Origin: Salegentibacter sediminis
GTDB lineage: Bacteria; Bacteroidota; Bacteroidia; Flavobacteriales; Flavobacteriaceae
Length of the DNA stretch: 64,000 bases
Assembly: GCF_002078605.1 (NCBI RefSeq)
Contig: NZ_MSJR01000006.1
Coordinates: forward strand, 124,001-188,000
Direction: 5' to 3'
The notes beneath the pieces are model-generated. The model ran no database searches, was not told where the DNA came from, and saw only the letters and a program-made list of their open reading frames with translations. How positions within the stretch are numbered: the stretch's first letter is position 1; each line of letters starts with the position of its first letter. Below are positions 27,645 through 37,353 of the stretch, one piece after another. Made by a program: the position numbers and the translations under genes.

Positions 27645-27652
27645 TACATTTG
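27645..27652 (+). promoter_or_regulatory. -7 box TACATTTG upstream of ychF
   Basis: Exact TAnnTTTG, followed by GCAGCCGCAAAA; 32 nt before the ATG at 27685. No -33 recognised. Confidence 0.45.
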
Positions 27653-27684
27653 CAGCCGCAAAAACTCAGCTTAAAATATAATTT

Positions 27685-28779
27685 ATGAAAGCCGGAATCG
27701 TAGGATTACCAAACGTAGGAAAATCTACCCTTTTTAATTGTTTATCAAATGCCAAGGCGCAAAGTGCAAACTTTCCGTTTTGTACCATTGAACCTAATAT
27801 AGGGGTGGTAAACGTACCCGATACGAGACTGGAGAAACTGGAAAGCCTTGTTAATCCGGAGAGGGTTGTACCTGCAACCGTCGAGATAGTGGATATCGCC
27901 GGCCTGGTAAAAGGAGCCAGTAAAGGTGAGGGATTAGGAAACCAGTTTTTGGGAAATATTCGAGAAACCGATGCTATCCTACATGTTTTGCGTTGTTTTG
28001 AAAATGATAATATTGTTCATGTTGATGGTTCTATAGACCCCATTCGGGATAAGGAAACCATAGATATGGAACTTCAGCTGAAGGATCTTGAAACAGTAGA
28101 AAAGAAACTGGAAAAGGTTAAGCGGGCTTCCAGAACCGGAAATAAAGAGGCGCAGAAAGAAGAAGCCGCATTGTTAAAGGTCAAGGAAGGTTTGGAAGCT
28201 GGAAAATCGGTTCGTGCAATAAGCCTAACCGAGGATGAGCGAAAGGAATTTATCAAGCCCCTGCAGTTTATTACCGATAAACCGGTAATGTATGTTTGTA
28301 ATGTGGATGAGGGATCAGCGGTTTCAGGAAATGCCCACGTAGATAGGGTTAGAGAAGCCGTGAAAGAAGAAAATGCCGAGGTGCTGGTATTAGCCGTGGG
28401 AACAGAAGCTGATATTACTGAACTGGATGATTATGAGGAACGCCAGATGTTCCTTCAGGATATTGGCCTGGAAGAACCCGGTTCGGCTAAGTTAATTCGT
28501 GGAGCCTATCAATTGCTTGACCTTGAAACTTATTTTACCGCTGGTGTAAAAGAAGTTAGAGCCTGGACTTTCCCAAAAGGAGCTACTGCGCCTCAAGCCG
28601 CGGGTGTGATTCATACCGATTTTGAAAAAGGATTTATCAGGGCAGAAGTTATTGCCTATGATGATTTTGTACACTTTGGAAGTGAAGCTAAAGTAAAAGA
28701 AGCCGGAAAAATGCGGGTAGAAGGAAAAGACTATATCGTGAAAGACGGCGATGTGATGCATTTCCGATTTAATGTTTAA
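27685..28779 (+). CDS. ychF: Redox-regulated ATPase YchF (Obg family)
   Basis: 364 residues, usual length. G1 [13 protein letters not shown]3 [20 protein letters not shown], a coiled-coil insertion (about 125-185), and the C-terminal TGS-like domain ([27 protein letters not shown]). YchF prefers ATP over GTP and binds ribosomes; it acts as a translation or stress-linked factor. Monocistronic in appearance. Confidence 0.95.
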   Translation: MKAGIVGLPNVGKSTLFNCLSNAKAQSANFPFCTIEPNIGVVNVPDTRLEKLESLVNPERVVPATVEIVDIAGLVKGASKGEGLGNQFLGNIRETDAILHVLRCFENDNIVHVDGSIDPIRDKETIDMELQLKDLETVEKKLEKVKRASRTGNKEAQKEEAALLKVKEGLEAGKSVRAISLTEDERKEFIKPLQFITDKPVMYVCNVDEGSAVSGNAHVDRVREAVKEENAEVLVLAVGTEADITELDDYEERQMFLQDIGLEEPGSAKLIRGAYQLLDLETYFTAGVKEVRAWTFPKGATAPQAAGVIHTDFEKGFIRAEVIAYDDFVHFGSEAKVKEAGKMRVEGKDYIVKDGDVMHFRFNV

Positions 28780-29006
28780 TTTTTTTCTACGGAATATAAT
28801 TCTGGAGATATATTTTTTACTGGTTTACTGATTTTGCCGGATAAACCGGAAGTTAATCTCAACTGTTTTCCGAAGAAATAACTTTTGAAATACCCAGGAG
28901 AACTTATTTTAACAATTTTCCTAAATCTTTGTTAATTACTTTGTGCTGCAAGGGTTTCAACTTTTTAAGGTATATCTTATATTAGCCACAAACTCCAATT
29001 CTACTT

Positions 29007-30869
29007 ATGAGTACGGAAACCAGATATACCGAAGATAATATACGGTCGTTAGACTGGAAAGAACACATCAGGATGCGTCCCGGGATGTATATCGGGAAAC
29101 TGGGGGATGGTTCCAGTGCCGATGATGGTATTTATATTCTTCTAAAAGAAGTTATAGACAACTGCATTGACGAATTTGTGATGGGAGCCGGGAAAACCAT
29201 TGAGATCTCGGTGCAAAACCAACGCGTAATTGTTCGCGATTACGGGCGAGGAATTCCATTAGGCAAAGTGGTAGATGTGGTTTCTAAAATGAATACCGGG
29301 GGAAAATACGATACCCGTGCTTTTAAAAAATCTGTAGGGCTTAATGGAGTTGGTACGAAGGCCGTTAACGCACTATCCTCATATTTTAGAGTCGAATCTA
29401 CGCGAGACGGCCAATCTAAATCGGCAGAATTTGAGCAGGGAAATCTGGTAAATGAAGAATTACTCGATGAAACTTCGCGCCGTCGCGGGACCAAAGTAAC
29501 CTTTAATCCAGATGAGGTTATTTTTAAGCATTTTAAATACCGAAATGAATACATCGAAAAGATGCTTAAGAATTATGTTTACCTCAATCCGGGGTTAACC
29601 ATAATTTTTAATGGGGAGAAATTCCATTCTGAAAATGGTTTAAAGGATCTTCTAAGTGATAGTATCAGTGAAGAAGACCGTTTATATCCCATTATTCATC
29701 TTAAGGGTGACGATATAGAAGTAGCTATAACACATAGCCGAACTCAATACAGCGAAGAATACCATTCTTTTGTCAATGGCCAGAACACTTCCCAGGGAGG
29801 AACACATTTATCTGCCTTCAGGGAAGCGGTAGTGAAAACCGTTAGAGAATTCTACGGAAAAAATTATGAAGCCAGCGATATTCGCAAATCTATAGTTGCG
29901 GCAATAAGTATCAAGGTGATGGAACCTGTTTTTGAGAGTCAAACCAAAACCAAACTGGGTTCTACCGATATGGGCGGAAAATTGCCAACCGTTCGTACTT
30001 ATATCAATGATTTCATTAAAACCCAGCTGGACAATTACCTGCATAAGAATCAGGAAACTGCCGAGAAACTTCAGCGTAAAATTCTTCAGGCTGAAAGAGA
30101 AAGAAAAGATCTTTCGGGAATACGAAAATTAGCACGAGACAGGGCGAAGAAAGCCAGTTTACACAATAAAAAATTAAGGGATTGCCGAATTCATTTAGGA
30201 GATAGTAAAAAAGAACGTTACCTGGAAACCACCTTGTTTATTACCGAGGGAGATTCGGCGAGTGGTTCTATAACCAAATCCCGAAATGTAGAAACCCAGG
30301 CGGTTTTTAGTTTAAAAGGAAAGCCACTGAACAGCTATGGTCTGAGCAAAAAAATAGTATACGAAAATGAAGAATTCAACCTTTTGCAGGCGGCCTTAAA
30401 TATTGAGGAATCTTTAGAAGATCTTCGGTATAACAATATCGTGATCGCTACTGATGCCGATGTAGATGGAATGCACATCAGGTTATTGCTCATAACATTC
30501 TTCCTTCAGTTTTTCCCGGAATTAATTAAGGAAAATCATCTTTATATTCTTCAAACTCCGCTTTTTAGAGTTAGAAATAAAAAAGAAACAATTTATTGTT
30601 ACAGTGAGACAGAAAGGAAACAGGCCATCGAAAAGCTAAAAGGCAAAGTAGAGATCACCAGGTTTAAGGGGTTAGGGGAGATTTCGCCAGATGAATTTAA
30701 ATATTTTATTGGAGAAGATATTCGCCTGGATCCTGTTATGTTGGATAAAGAGAAGTCTATAGAGGAAATGCTTGGTTTTTATATGGGTAAAAACACGCCA
30801 GACAGGCAGGAATTTATTATTGATAACCTCAAAGTCGAACTTGATTTGGTAGAAGAACTAGGGATATGA
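29007..30869 (+). CDS. parE: DNA topoisomerase IV subunit B
   Basis: 620-residue ATPase subunit of the chromosome-decatenating type II topoisomerase. GHKL ATP-site motifs [15 protein letters not shown] and [14 protein letters not shown]; transducer domain; TOPRIM with TEGDSASG and [13 protein letters not shown]. It is called ParE rather than GyrB because it lies in one overlapping operon with a ParC-type A subunit, whereas the GyrA-box-bearing A subunit is at 54304. Its stop overlaps the next ATG (ATGA). Confidence 0.93.
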   Translation: MSTETRYTEDNIRSLDWKEHIRMRPGMYIGKLGDGSSADDGIYILLKEVIDNCIDEFVMGAGKTIEISVQNQRVIVRDYGRGIPLGKVVDVVSKMNTGGKYDTRAFKKSVGLNGVGTKAVNALSSYFRVESTRDGQSKSAEFEQGNLVNEELLDETSRRRGTKVTFNPDEVIFKHFKYRNEYIEKMLKNYVYLNPGLTIIFNGEKFHSENGLKDLLSDSISEEDRLYPIIHLKGDDIEVAITHSRTQYSEEYHSFVNGQNTSQGGTHLSAFREAVVKTVREFYGKNYEASDIRKSIVAAISIKVMEPVFESQTKTKLGSTDMGGKLPTVRTYINDFIKTQLDNYLHKNQETAEKLQRKILQAERERKDLSGIRKLARDRAKKASLHNKKLRDCRIHLGDSKKERYLETTLFITEGDSASGSITKSRNVETQAVFSLKGKPLNSYGLSKKIVYENEEFNLLQAALNIEESLEDLRYNNIVIATDADVDGMHIRLLLITFFLQFFPELIKENHLYILQTPLFRVRNKKETIYCYSETERKQAIEKLKGKVEITRFKGLGEISPDEFKYFIGEDIRLDPVMLDKEKSIEEMLGFYMGKNTPDRQEFIIDNLKVELDLVEELGI

Positions 30870-31348
30870 GGTTTACCAATAAAAACGAAATAAAGGTAAT
30901 CCCTTCGATTTATACCATATTGGTAGCCATTTTTGTCACCAATATATTTGTAAATATCGAATTGATGGGCTCAGATGAGCCGGTGAATTTTAGCCATTAT
31001 GTGCCAAATATTGTTGTGGTAATTCTGGCGATATACGTGCACCGGGTAGGGCAGGCCTTCGATTTTGATAGTGATGGAGAGACTCTTAATTTGAAGAATA
31101 ACGGCGTGTTTTTTTCAAAGTTTATGGAATACCGGGTGAAAAAGGCCGAGTTTCCTAAACGCAAACTGGGAAAATACAGGTTTAGCGACTATTTTTTCTA
31201 TTCAGCATTGACCATTTATATAAGTTCCCGCAGAAGACGCGGCTATAAAAAATATACATTTAACACTACTTTTTTAACCCGAAAAAAGAAAAAGGGAATG
31301 CTGAGTTCCCTTGATAAAATTCTCGAGAAGTCTAAAGCAACCGCCTAA
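30866..31348 (+). CDS. Membrane protein of unknown function encoded between parE and parC
   Basis: 160 residues with two membrane helices (about 10-33 and 48-66), then a basic cytoplasmic-looking region ([25 protein letters not shown]). ATGA overlap with parE and TAATG overlap with parC put it in a translationally coupled unit with topoisomerase IV. No family recognised. The basic tail could contact DNA or lipid, but this is speculation. Confidence 0.8.
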   Translation: MRFTNKNEIKVIPSIYTILVAIFVTNIFVNIELMGSDEPVNFSHYVPNIVVVILAIYVHRVGQAFDFDSDGETLNLKNNGVFFSKFMEYRVKKAEFPKRKLGKYRFSDYFFYSALTIYISSRRRRGYKKYTFNTTFLTRKKKKGMLSSLDKILEKSKATA

Positions 31349-33999
31349 TGGAAGAAAACCACGAAGGAAACCCACAGGAAGAATTTGAACAACCCAGGGA
31401 AGAATTGATCAAGGTAACCGGGATGTATAAAGACTGGTTCCTGGATTATGCTTCTTACGTGATTCTGGAGCGTGCTGTGCCGGCTATTGAAGATGGTTTC
31501 AAACCTGTGCAGCGTCGTATAATGCATTCTATGAAAGACCTGGACGATGGCCGCTATAACAAAGTAGCAAATATCGTGGGTCACACTATGCAATACCATC
31601 CGCACGGAGACGCCAGTATAGGGGATGCTATGGTACAGATGGGGCAAAAAGAATTGCTTATAGATACCCAGGGGAACTGGGGAAATGTATTAACAGGTGA
31701 CCGGGCTGCCGCTCCGCGTTATATTGAGGCCAGGCTTTCTAAATTCGCCCTGGAGGTGTTATTCAACCCAAAATTAACCGAATGGCAACTTTCTTACGAC
31801 GGAAGAAAAAGCGAACCCGTTAATTTGCCGGTTAAATTTCCGATGTTGCTGGCTCAGGGTGCCGAAGGGATTGCGGTAGGGCTTAGCACAAGAATTCTTC
31901 CACACAACTTTAATGAGCTCATCGATGCTTCTATAAAACATTTAAAAGGAAAAAGATTCACGCTGTTCCCCGATTTTCCAACCGGAGGAGTTGCCGATAT
32001 TTCAAATTATAACGATGGTAGGAGAGGTGGAAGAGTTCGGGTTCGGGCAAAGATCAGCCAGCATGATAAAAACACCCTGGCCATCACAGAGATTCCTTAT
32101 GGAACAACCACTTCTACGTTAATTGATTCAATTTTAAAGGCAAATGATAAAGGAAAAATAAAGATCAAAAGGATTGAGGATAATACCGCTGCCGAAGTGG
32201 AGATCCTCATTCATTTGCCCAACAATATTTCACCCGATAAAACCATCGATGCCCTATATGCTTTCACCCAATGTGAAAACTCACTGGCACCCCTGGGATG
32301 TGTAATTATCGATAACAAACCAGAATTTTTAGGAGTTTCCGAGATTTTACGCCGGTCTACAGATCATACGCTTTTTCTGCTGAAAAGGGAACTTCAAATT
32401 AAACTTGAGGAATTCGAAGAACAGTGGCATTTTGCATCTCTAGAGCGAATTTTTATTGAAAACAGGATCTATCGTGATATTGAAGAAGAAGAAACCTGGC
32501 CTGGCGTAATTGAAGCCATCGATAAAGGTTTAAAGCCTTTTACAAAACACCTGAAAAGGGAAGTTACCGAGGAAGATATTGTTCGACTTACCGAAATTCG
32601 CATTAAACGTATTTCAAAATTCGATATTGACAAGGCCCAGCAAAAGATCGAGGCGTTGGAAGGCGAAATCGCCCAGATAAAACATTATCTCGATAACCTG
32701 GTAGAATTTGCCATAGATTACTTTAAAAAGCTCAAAAAGGATTACGGCCAGGAGCAGGACCGAAAAACTGAGCTTCGTATTTTCGATGATATTGAAGCTA
32801 CCAAAGTGGTGATTAGAAACACCAAGCTTTATGTAAACCGCAAGGAAGGTTTTGTAGGTACCTCCCTCAAAAAAGACGAATACGTAACCGATTGTTCAGA
32901 TATCGATGATGTGATTGTCTTTACCGCCGATGGAAAAATGATGGTCACCAAGGTAGATACCAAAACCTTTATCGGGAAGGATATAATTCACGTCGCCATT
33001 TTCAAGAAAAAAGATAAGCGCACTATTTATAATATGATTTACCGCGATGGTAAAAATGGAGCTTCTTATATAAAGCGATTTGCAGTTACTTCGGTGACCA
33101 GGGATAGGGAATACGATCTTACCCAGGGCAAAAAAGACTCCAAGGTACATTATTTCTCAGCTAACCCTAATGGCGAAGCCGAAGTGGTTTTGGTATTATT
33201 ACGCCAGGTGGGAAGCATTAAGAAGCTGAAATTTGATGTAGATTTTGCCGATATCCTGATAAAAGGTCGGAACGTAAAAGGAAATATAGTTACAAAATAT
33301 GCTGTAAAACGAATAGAATTAAAAGAAGAAGGTGTTTCTACTTTAAAACCGCGCAGGATCTGGTTCGACGAAACGGTTAAACGCTTGAATGTCGATGAAC
33401 GGGGCGAATTGCTTGGAGAATTTAAAGGGGATGACCGTATTCTTATCGTAACTGCAGATGGAATCGCCAAAACCATTAAACCTGAACTTACTACCCGTTT
33501 TGATGAAGAAATGCTGGTTTTGGAGAAATGGAACCCTAAAAAACCTGTTTCAGCGATCTATTGGGAGCCTGAAAAAGAACGCTTTTATGTAAAACGTTTC
33601 CTGATTGAAAATCCAGATAAAGAAGAAAAGTTCATCAGTGATCACGAAAATTCCTATCTCGAGATAGTTTCAACAGATTACTACCCGATGGCAGAGGTGG
33701 TCTATAACAAGCCAAGAGGAAAAGAACAACCACCAAACGATGAGGTAAACCTGGAAGATTTTATTTCAGTAAAAGGGATAAAGGCCCAGGGGAACCAGTT
33801 AACTTCAGAAAAGGTGAAACAAATCAATTTACTGGATCCATTGCCGTATGAAGAGGAAGAGGAAACCCCTGCGGAAGAAATAGAGGTAGTGGATGAAGAG
33901 AGTCTTACCGAGGATAAAAACCGGGCAGATACTGGAAAACCCATCAATGGGAAAGCCTCAGAAAATTCTGAAAGTCAAACCAAATTATTTGACGAGTAA
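31348..33999 (+). CDS. parC: DNA topoisomerase IV subunit A
   Basis: 883-residue DNA-cleaving subunit. VQRRIMHSM and the catalytic Tyr in AAAPRYIEARLSKFA are present. The quinolone-determining helix reads HPHGDASIGDAMVQ, so the positions equivalent to E. coli ParC Ser80 and Glu84 are Ala and Asp. The C-terminal domain lacks a GyrA box, supporting ParC over GyrA. It ends in a long acidic, low-complexity tail (EEEEETPAEEIEVVDEESL). The TAA overlaps the mscL ATG by one base. Confidence 0.93.
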   Translation: MEENHEGNPQEEFEQPREELIKVTGMYKDWFLDYASYVILERAVPAIEDGFKPVQRRIMHSMKDLDDGRYNKVANIVGHTMQYHPHGDASIGDAMVQMGQKELLIDTQGNWGNVLTGDRAAAPRYIEARLSKFALEVLFNPKLTEWQLSYDGRKSEPVNLPVKFPMLLAQGAEGIAVGLSTRILPHNFNELIDASIKHLKGKRFTLFPDFPTGGVADISNYNDGRRGGRVRVRAKISQHDKNTLAITEIPYGTTTSTLIDSILKANDKGKIKIKRIEDNTAAEVEILIHLPNNISPDKTIDALYAFTQCENSLAPLGCVIIDNKPEFLGVSEILRRSTDHTLFLLKRELQIKLEEFEEQWHFASLERIFIENRIYRDIEEEETWPGVIEAIDKGLKPFTKHLKREVTEEDIVRLTEIRIKRISKFDIDKAQQKIEALEGEIAQIKHYLDNLVEFAIDYFKKLKKDYGQEQDRKTELRIFDDIEATKVVIRNTKLYVNRKEGFVGTSLKKDEYVTDCSDIDDVIVFTADGKMMVTKVDTKTFIGKDIIHVAIFKKKDKRTIYNMIYRDGKNGASYIKRFAVTSVTRDREYDLTQGKKDSKVHYFSANPNGEAEVVLVLLRQVGSIKKLKFDVDFADILIKGRNVKGNIVTKYAVKRIELKEEGVSTLKPRRIWFDETVKRLNVDERGELLGEFKGDDRILIVTADGIAKTIKPELTTRFDEEMLVLEKWNPKKPVSAIYWEPEKERFYVKRFLIENPDKEEKFISDHENSYLEIVSTDYYPMAEVVYNKPRGKEQPPNDEVNLEDFISVKGIKAQGNQLTSEKVKQINLLDPLPYEEEEETPAEEIEVVDEESLTEDKNRADTGKPINGKASENSESQTKLFDE

Positions 34000-34448
34000 T
34001 GGGGTTGATCAAGGAATTTAAGGAGTTTGCCATCAAAGGCAATATGATAGATATGGCCGTAGGTATCATTATTGGTACTGCTTTCAATGCGGTGGTAAAT
34101 ACCTTGGTTAAAGAAGTGGTAATGCCGCCACTCAGTTTAATGACCAATGGCATAAGTTTTTCTGACAAAAAAATAGTCTTAAAGGAAGTTGTACCTGAAG
34201 CCGGGGGAGTAGAGGCGGTTCAGGAAGTTGCGATTGGATATGGTGCCTTGATCGAGACCTTGCTCGATTTTATTATAATTGGCTTCACAATTTTCCTGGT
34301 AATTAAAGTGATAAACCGGTTTCGCCGAAAAGCTGAAGATCCAAAAGATACCCGGGAAACAACCCCAAAGGATATCGAGTTACTATCAAAACTAACCGAA
34401 CTGATGGAAGAACAGAATAAATTGCTGAAAAAAGGAAACAGGAATTAA
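33999..34448 (+). CDS. mscL: Large-conductance mechanosensitive channel
   Basis: 149-residue inner-membrane channel opening under osmotic downshock. N-terminal helix MGLIKEFKEFAIKGNMIDMA, TM1 GIIIGTAFNAVVNTLVKEVVMPPLS, periplasmic loop of about 45 residues, TM2 (IETLLDFIIIGFTIFLVIKV), and the C-terminal bundle helix (PKDIELLSKLTELMEEQNKLL). Intact and of usual length. Coupled to parC by TAATG; the stop abuts the convergent lipoprotein stop. Confidence 0.95.
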   Translation: MGLIKEFKEFAIKGNMIDMAVGIIIGTAFNAVVNTLVKEVVMPPLSLMTNGISFSDKKIVLKEVVPEAGGVEAVQEVAIGYGALIETLLDFIIIGFTIFLVIKVINRFRRKAEDPKDTRETTPKDIELLSKLTELMEEQNKLLKKGNRN

Positions 34449-34826
34449 CTATTCTGTTACACGTTTTACCGAGCCTCGTTCTTTTCTTGAATCTCCAACT
34501 ACTCCATATTCAAAAGTATAGCCATCTTTGCTGGTGGTAAGAATCTTCATATGAATTGGCTTTTCTTCAGCCATATTCTTCGGGTTGAGGTTTTTTAAAA
34601 TATATTCGCAGTCATTTAGCCAACGCACCGAAGAGGTATCGGTATTCCCCTGGAAATAATCAATTTCAATACTATCGTTTCTTACGAAGCGTGAGGTAAC
34701 CAATTCCCCGCTTAGATAGGTCTCAAATTCGTATGTACCGGTTTTGAAGTCGGAACAATTGCGTTCTGGTTGAAAGCAACCGGTGAGGCTAAAAATAATA
34801 GCCAGAAGGATAAGGCTTTTTCTCAT
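34449..34826 (-). CDS. Small lipoprotein of unknown function
   Basis: 125 residues from the ATG at 34826, which gives a signal peptide with lipobox SLTGCF (Cys17). The frame extends 17 codons further, but that extension would bury the signal. The mature part is beta-rich with acidic and aromatic residues (GTYEFETYLSGELV, SVRWLNDCEYIL) and no recognised catalytic motif. It is 31 nt downstream of the XRE gene on the same strand and directly abuts the mscL stop. Confidence 0.78.
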   Translation of the reverse strand: MRKSLILLAIIFSLTGCFQPERNCSDFKTGTYEFETYLSGELVTSRFVRNDSIEIDYFQGNTDTSSVRWLNDCEYILKNLNPKNMAEEKPIHMKILTTSKDGYTFEYGVVGDSRKERGSVKRVTE

Positions 34827-34857
34827 ACTGCAAAATAAGCGTATTTTAACCTGAAAG

Positions 34858-35271
34858 TCAATTTTCAAAAGCTTCAAAAGTCCCGTCTGTATAAAAAATC
34901 ACAATTTTCTTTATTTGTTTTTCCTTTTGGGTAGAATCCATAGGAATTTTATGCTGTGGAATTCCAGAGGAAGGGTTTTCTTTTTCAGGAATAGGAGGAA
35001 TTGGTTTTGACTGAAATTCGGGTTGCGGGGTAGAAACAGCTCTTTCTTTTGGGAATTTCCCTTTTCCATTTAAAAGCCAGTAGAGTTCTACCTCCGGAAA
35101 ATGTGAGATCACTTTCATCACAAAATCCAGGCTGGGTTTATTTCTTCCCGATAGAATATGTGAAATAGAGGAGCGACCAACTTCAATCTGATCGGCAAAT
35201 GCTGCAGCCGATAAATCGTAATAATCGATTATCTTTTCCAGTCTTGCAGCAAATTTTTCGGTGTTTACCAT
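34858..35271 (-). CDS. XRE-family helix-turn-helix regulator
   Basis: 137 residues. HTH at about 19-41 (LSAAAFADQIEVGRSSISHI), followed by helices to residue 70, a Pro-rich linker (TPQPEF, PIPPIPEKE), and a C-terminal strand segment KKIVIFYTDGTFEAF seen in flavobacterial XRE proteins. No S24 protease domain, so it is not a LexA/CI-type self-cleaving repressor. Six copies of a TTTACAATTGTAAA-like palindrome lie in its own promoter and that of the divergent M14 gene, one overlapping its start codon, so autoregulation is the simplest inference. Confidence 0.88.
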   Translation of the reverse strand: MVNTEKFAARLEKIIDYYDLSAAAFADQIEVGRSSISHILSGRNKPSLDFVMKVISHFPEVELYWLLNGKGKFPKERAVSTPQPEFQSKPIPPIPEKENPSSGIPQHKIPMDSTQKEKQIKKIVIFYTDGTFEAFEN

Positions 35272-35346
35272 TGTGAATTAAAATGATGTAAATTCTATTT
35301 ACAAATGTAAATAAAAGATTCACAAGAACAAAGTTACAATTGTAAA
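35264..35346. promoter_or_regulatory. Operator-like palindrome cluster on the XRE regulator side (3 sites)
   Basis: Three 14-bp sites matching TTTACAATTGTAAA: 35264-35277 TTTACCATTGTGAA (12/14, over the start codon), 35298-35311 TTTACAAATGTAAA (13/14), 35333-35346 GTTACAATTGTAAA (13/14). Centres are 34 and 35 bp apart. A lone half-site TGTAAA is at 35287-35292. Confidence 0.65.
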
Positions 35347-35475
35347 CAAGTGTTTTTAGTTTAAATTATTTATTTATATAATAGTTTTTAAATAACTCAT
35401 AAATAGAATGATATAATAATTTTTATGCTTAATAGGATAGATTCCTAATGGGTGTTCAGCTTTCTGAATATACTT

Positions 35476-35548
35476 GTTACACTTGTAAACACACATCTCT
35501 GCACAACTTGTTTACAATTGTAAAATATTGAATGTTTACTTTTGTGAA
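35476..35548. promoter_or_regulatory. Operator-like palindrome cluster on the M14 peptidase side (3 sites)
   Basis: 35476-35489 GTTACACTTGTAAA (12/14), 35511-35524 TTTACAATTGTAAA (perfect palindrome), 35535-35548 TTTACTTTTGTGAA (11/14, overlapping the -7 box and ending just before the ATG). Centres are 35 and 24 bp apart. Confidence 0.65.
35537..35544 (+). promoter_or_regulatory. -7 box TACTTTTG for the M14 peptidase gene
   Basis: Exact TAnnTTTG inside the last operator-like site; only 5 nt before the ATG at 35550, implying a leaderless or nearly leaderless transcript. Confidence 0.45.
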
Positions 35549-35549
35549 C

Positions 35550-36713
35550 ATGAATTATTCAACAATACTACAGCCTTTAATGGAGTCTTATTCTTCTGTT
35601 AAGGAAAAAACAATCCAGGGCCGATATCTTCATTTAGAACATATTGAGCCCTTGCTTCAAAAGCATTCAAAAAATTTCAGAATAAAGGTAATCGGCAGAT
35701 CGGTTTTGAATGAGCCTATTCATCGTGTTGAAATGGGCAAGGGTAAAATAAAGGTATTGGCCTGGTCACAGATGCATGGAAATGAATCTACCACCACAAA
35801 GGCAGTCTTTGATCTTTTAAATGCTGCTAGCCTTTTAAACACAAATTCTGTGCTGTCTGCTATTCTCTCCAGGTGTACTGTTCGTATTATTCCTATGCTA
35901 AATCCCGATGGGGCAAAGGTCTACACCAGGCTTAATGCTAATCAAGTGGATTTAAATCGTGATGCGCAGGAGCTCAAAGAGCCTGAAAGTAGAGTGTTGC
36001 GCAACGAATTTGATGCTTTTAAACCTGATTTTTGTTTAAATCTTCACGACCAGCGTACAATTTTTAGTGCGGGTAGGGCGGCAAGGCCGGCGACCCTGTC
36101 TTTCTTAACCCCTTCTATGGACCGGGACAGGGCTGTACACCCTGAAAGAAAGAAAAGTATGCAGATTATTACAAGAATCTATGAGGACCTAAAACTGGTC
36201 TTGCCGGGAAGGATTGGGAGGTATGACGATGGATATAATATCAATTGTACCGGAGATACTTTCCAGACCGCTAAGGTTCCTACCATTTTATTTGAAGCCG
36301 GTCACGCTCCTGGGGATTATGAGCGGGAAAAAGTAAGGGAGTATGTTTATGCCGCCATGGTTTCAGCTTTGTATGCTATCGCTTCGGGAAACTTTACCGA
36401 AAGCAACTATTCAGTTTATACCGATATCCCTCAAAACGAGAAGCTATTTAACGATATAATTCTGAAATATGTATTGTTAAATAATCAGCGGATGGATGTA
36501 TCTATTCAATATAAAGAAGAATTAGTGGGGGATAATATAGAATTGGTACCAATAATTGAAAAAATAGCCCCTGAGATTACAAATTTTGCTCATAGGATAA
36601 TCGATGCTAAAGGCGCAAAAATTGAATTTCCGGATGTGCCTGAAGTTCGCGAAAACGTTATAGTTAATAAAATTATCTTAAACGGGGAGATAATAGGTCT
36701 TAAATGTGAATAA
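35550..36713 (+). CDS. M14-family zinc carboxypeptidase-like protein
   Basis: 387 residues from MNYSTILQPL; the frame also offers an ATG at 35532, but this would run through the -7 box. Zinc ligands His76 and Glu79 (SQMHGNES) and His166 (NLHDQRT), substrate-binding Asn-Arg (VDLNRD, 136-137), and the catalytic Glu in ILFEAGHAPGD are all present. No signal peptide, so it is cytoplasmic or exported by another route. The C-terminal 110 residues do not match the peptidase core. Substrate unknown. It is divergent from the XRE regulator and shares its operator region. Confidence 0.85.
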   Translation: MNYSTILQPLMESYSSVKEKTIQGRYLHLEHIEPLLQKHSKNFRIKVIGRSVLNEPIHRVEMGKGKIKVLAWSQMHGNESTTTKAVFDLLNAASLLNTNSVLSAILSRCTVRIIPMLNPDGAKVYTRLNANQVDLNRDAQELKEPESRVLRNEFDAFKPDFCLNLHDQRTIFSAGRAARPATLSFLTPSMDRDRAVHPERKKSMQIITRIYEDLKLVLPGRIGRYDDGYNINCTGDTFQTAKVPTILFEAGHAPGDYEREKVREYVYAAMVSALYAIASGNFTESNYSVYTDIPQNEKLFNDIILKYVLLNNQRMDVSIQYKEELVGDNIELVPIIEKIAPEITNFAHRIIDAKGAKIEFPDVPEVRENVIVNKIILNGEIIGLKCE

Positions 36714-36751
36714 TTCTCAAAATACTTAGTAATTATTCAACGATTTTGTAT

Positions 36752-36759
36752 TAATTTTG
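36752..36759 (+). promoter_or_regulatory. -7 box TAATTTTG upstream of the Lrp gene
   Basis: Exact TAnnTTTG, 28 nt before the ATG at 36788; no -33 recognised. Confidence 0.4.
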
Positions 36760-36787
36760 AACTTCATTAAAAAAAGAGATTTGAAAA

Positions 36788-37267
36788 ATGGCCAAGTTTA
36801 AATTAGACGAAACAGACCACCAGATTCTTGATATGCTTATCGAGAATACCCGGACTCCTTTTACCGATATTGCCAAGAAACTATTAATATCGGCCGGAAC
36901 CGTTCACGTAAGGGTGAAAAAGATGGAAGAAGCAGGAATTATTACTGGTTCTTCCCTGACATTGGACTATAAAAAATTGGGTTATGCCTTTATTGCTTAC
37001 GTAGGCGTATTCCTTAAAAACACTTCTCAAACAAAATTCGTTTTAGAGAGAATAAATGAAATTCCTTTTGTAACCGTTGCCCACGTTACTACCGGGAAAT
37101 TTAATGTTTTTTGTAAAATAAGAGCTCGAAATACCCAACACGCAAAAGAGATTATCTTTCAATTAGATGATATTGAGGGAGTTTATAGAACAGAGACAAT
37201 GATTTCTCTGGAAGAGAGCCTGAACGATAAAAAACGCTTAATGCATTCTATTTTTCAGAATTTGTAA
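36788..37267 (+). CDS. Lrp/AsnC-family transcriptional regulator
   Basis: 159 residues: N-terminal winged HTH (LDETDHQILDMLIENTRTPF, IAKKLLISAGTVHVRVKKME) and C-terminal RAM ligand domain (about 65-150, with VAHVTTGKFNVFCKIRA). Such regulators usually sense amino acids and act as octamers. A terminator follows, so it is monocistronic. Targets unknown. Confidence 0.92.
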   Translation: MAKFKLDETDHQILDMLIENTRTPFTDIAKKLLISAGTVHVRVKKMEEAGIITGSSLTLDYKKLGYAFIAYVGVFLKNTSQTKFVLERINEIPFVTVAHVTTGKFNVFCKIRARNTQHAKEIIFQLDDIEGVYRTETMISLEESLNDKKRLMHSIFQNL

Positions 37268-37286
37268 AGCGTCCTAAACTTTTACT

Positions 37287-37323
37287 AAAAACCCTTTAGG
37301 CTACTCTGTTTAAAGGGTTTTTT
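37287..37323 (+). terminator. Intrinsic terminator after the Lrp gene
   Basis: AAAAACCCTTTA / TAAAGGGTTTTT stem, 12-nt loop, T-tract. Confidence 0.8.
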
Positions 37324-37353
37324 TATAAATTTAAATAAACACCAATTAAGATT

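Noticed and set aside
28780..29006. Possible terminator (GGTTTA / TAAACC) and promoter before parE
   Set aside because: The stem is short with a long loop and no T-tract; TTACTTTG lacks the TA of a -7 box.
34827..34877. 17-residue N-terminal extension of the small lipoprotein
   Set aside because: It would place the signal peptide internally; the later ATG gives a standard lipobox.
34858..35548. XRE regulator plus operators as a prophage immunity region
   Set aside because: No integrase, attachment sites or phage genes nearby; neighbours are housekeeping genes and the regulator lacks an S24 domain.
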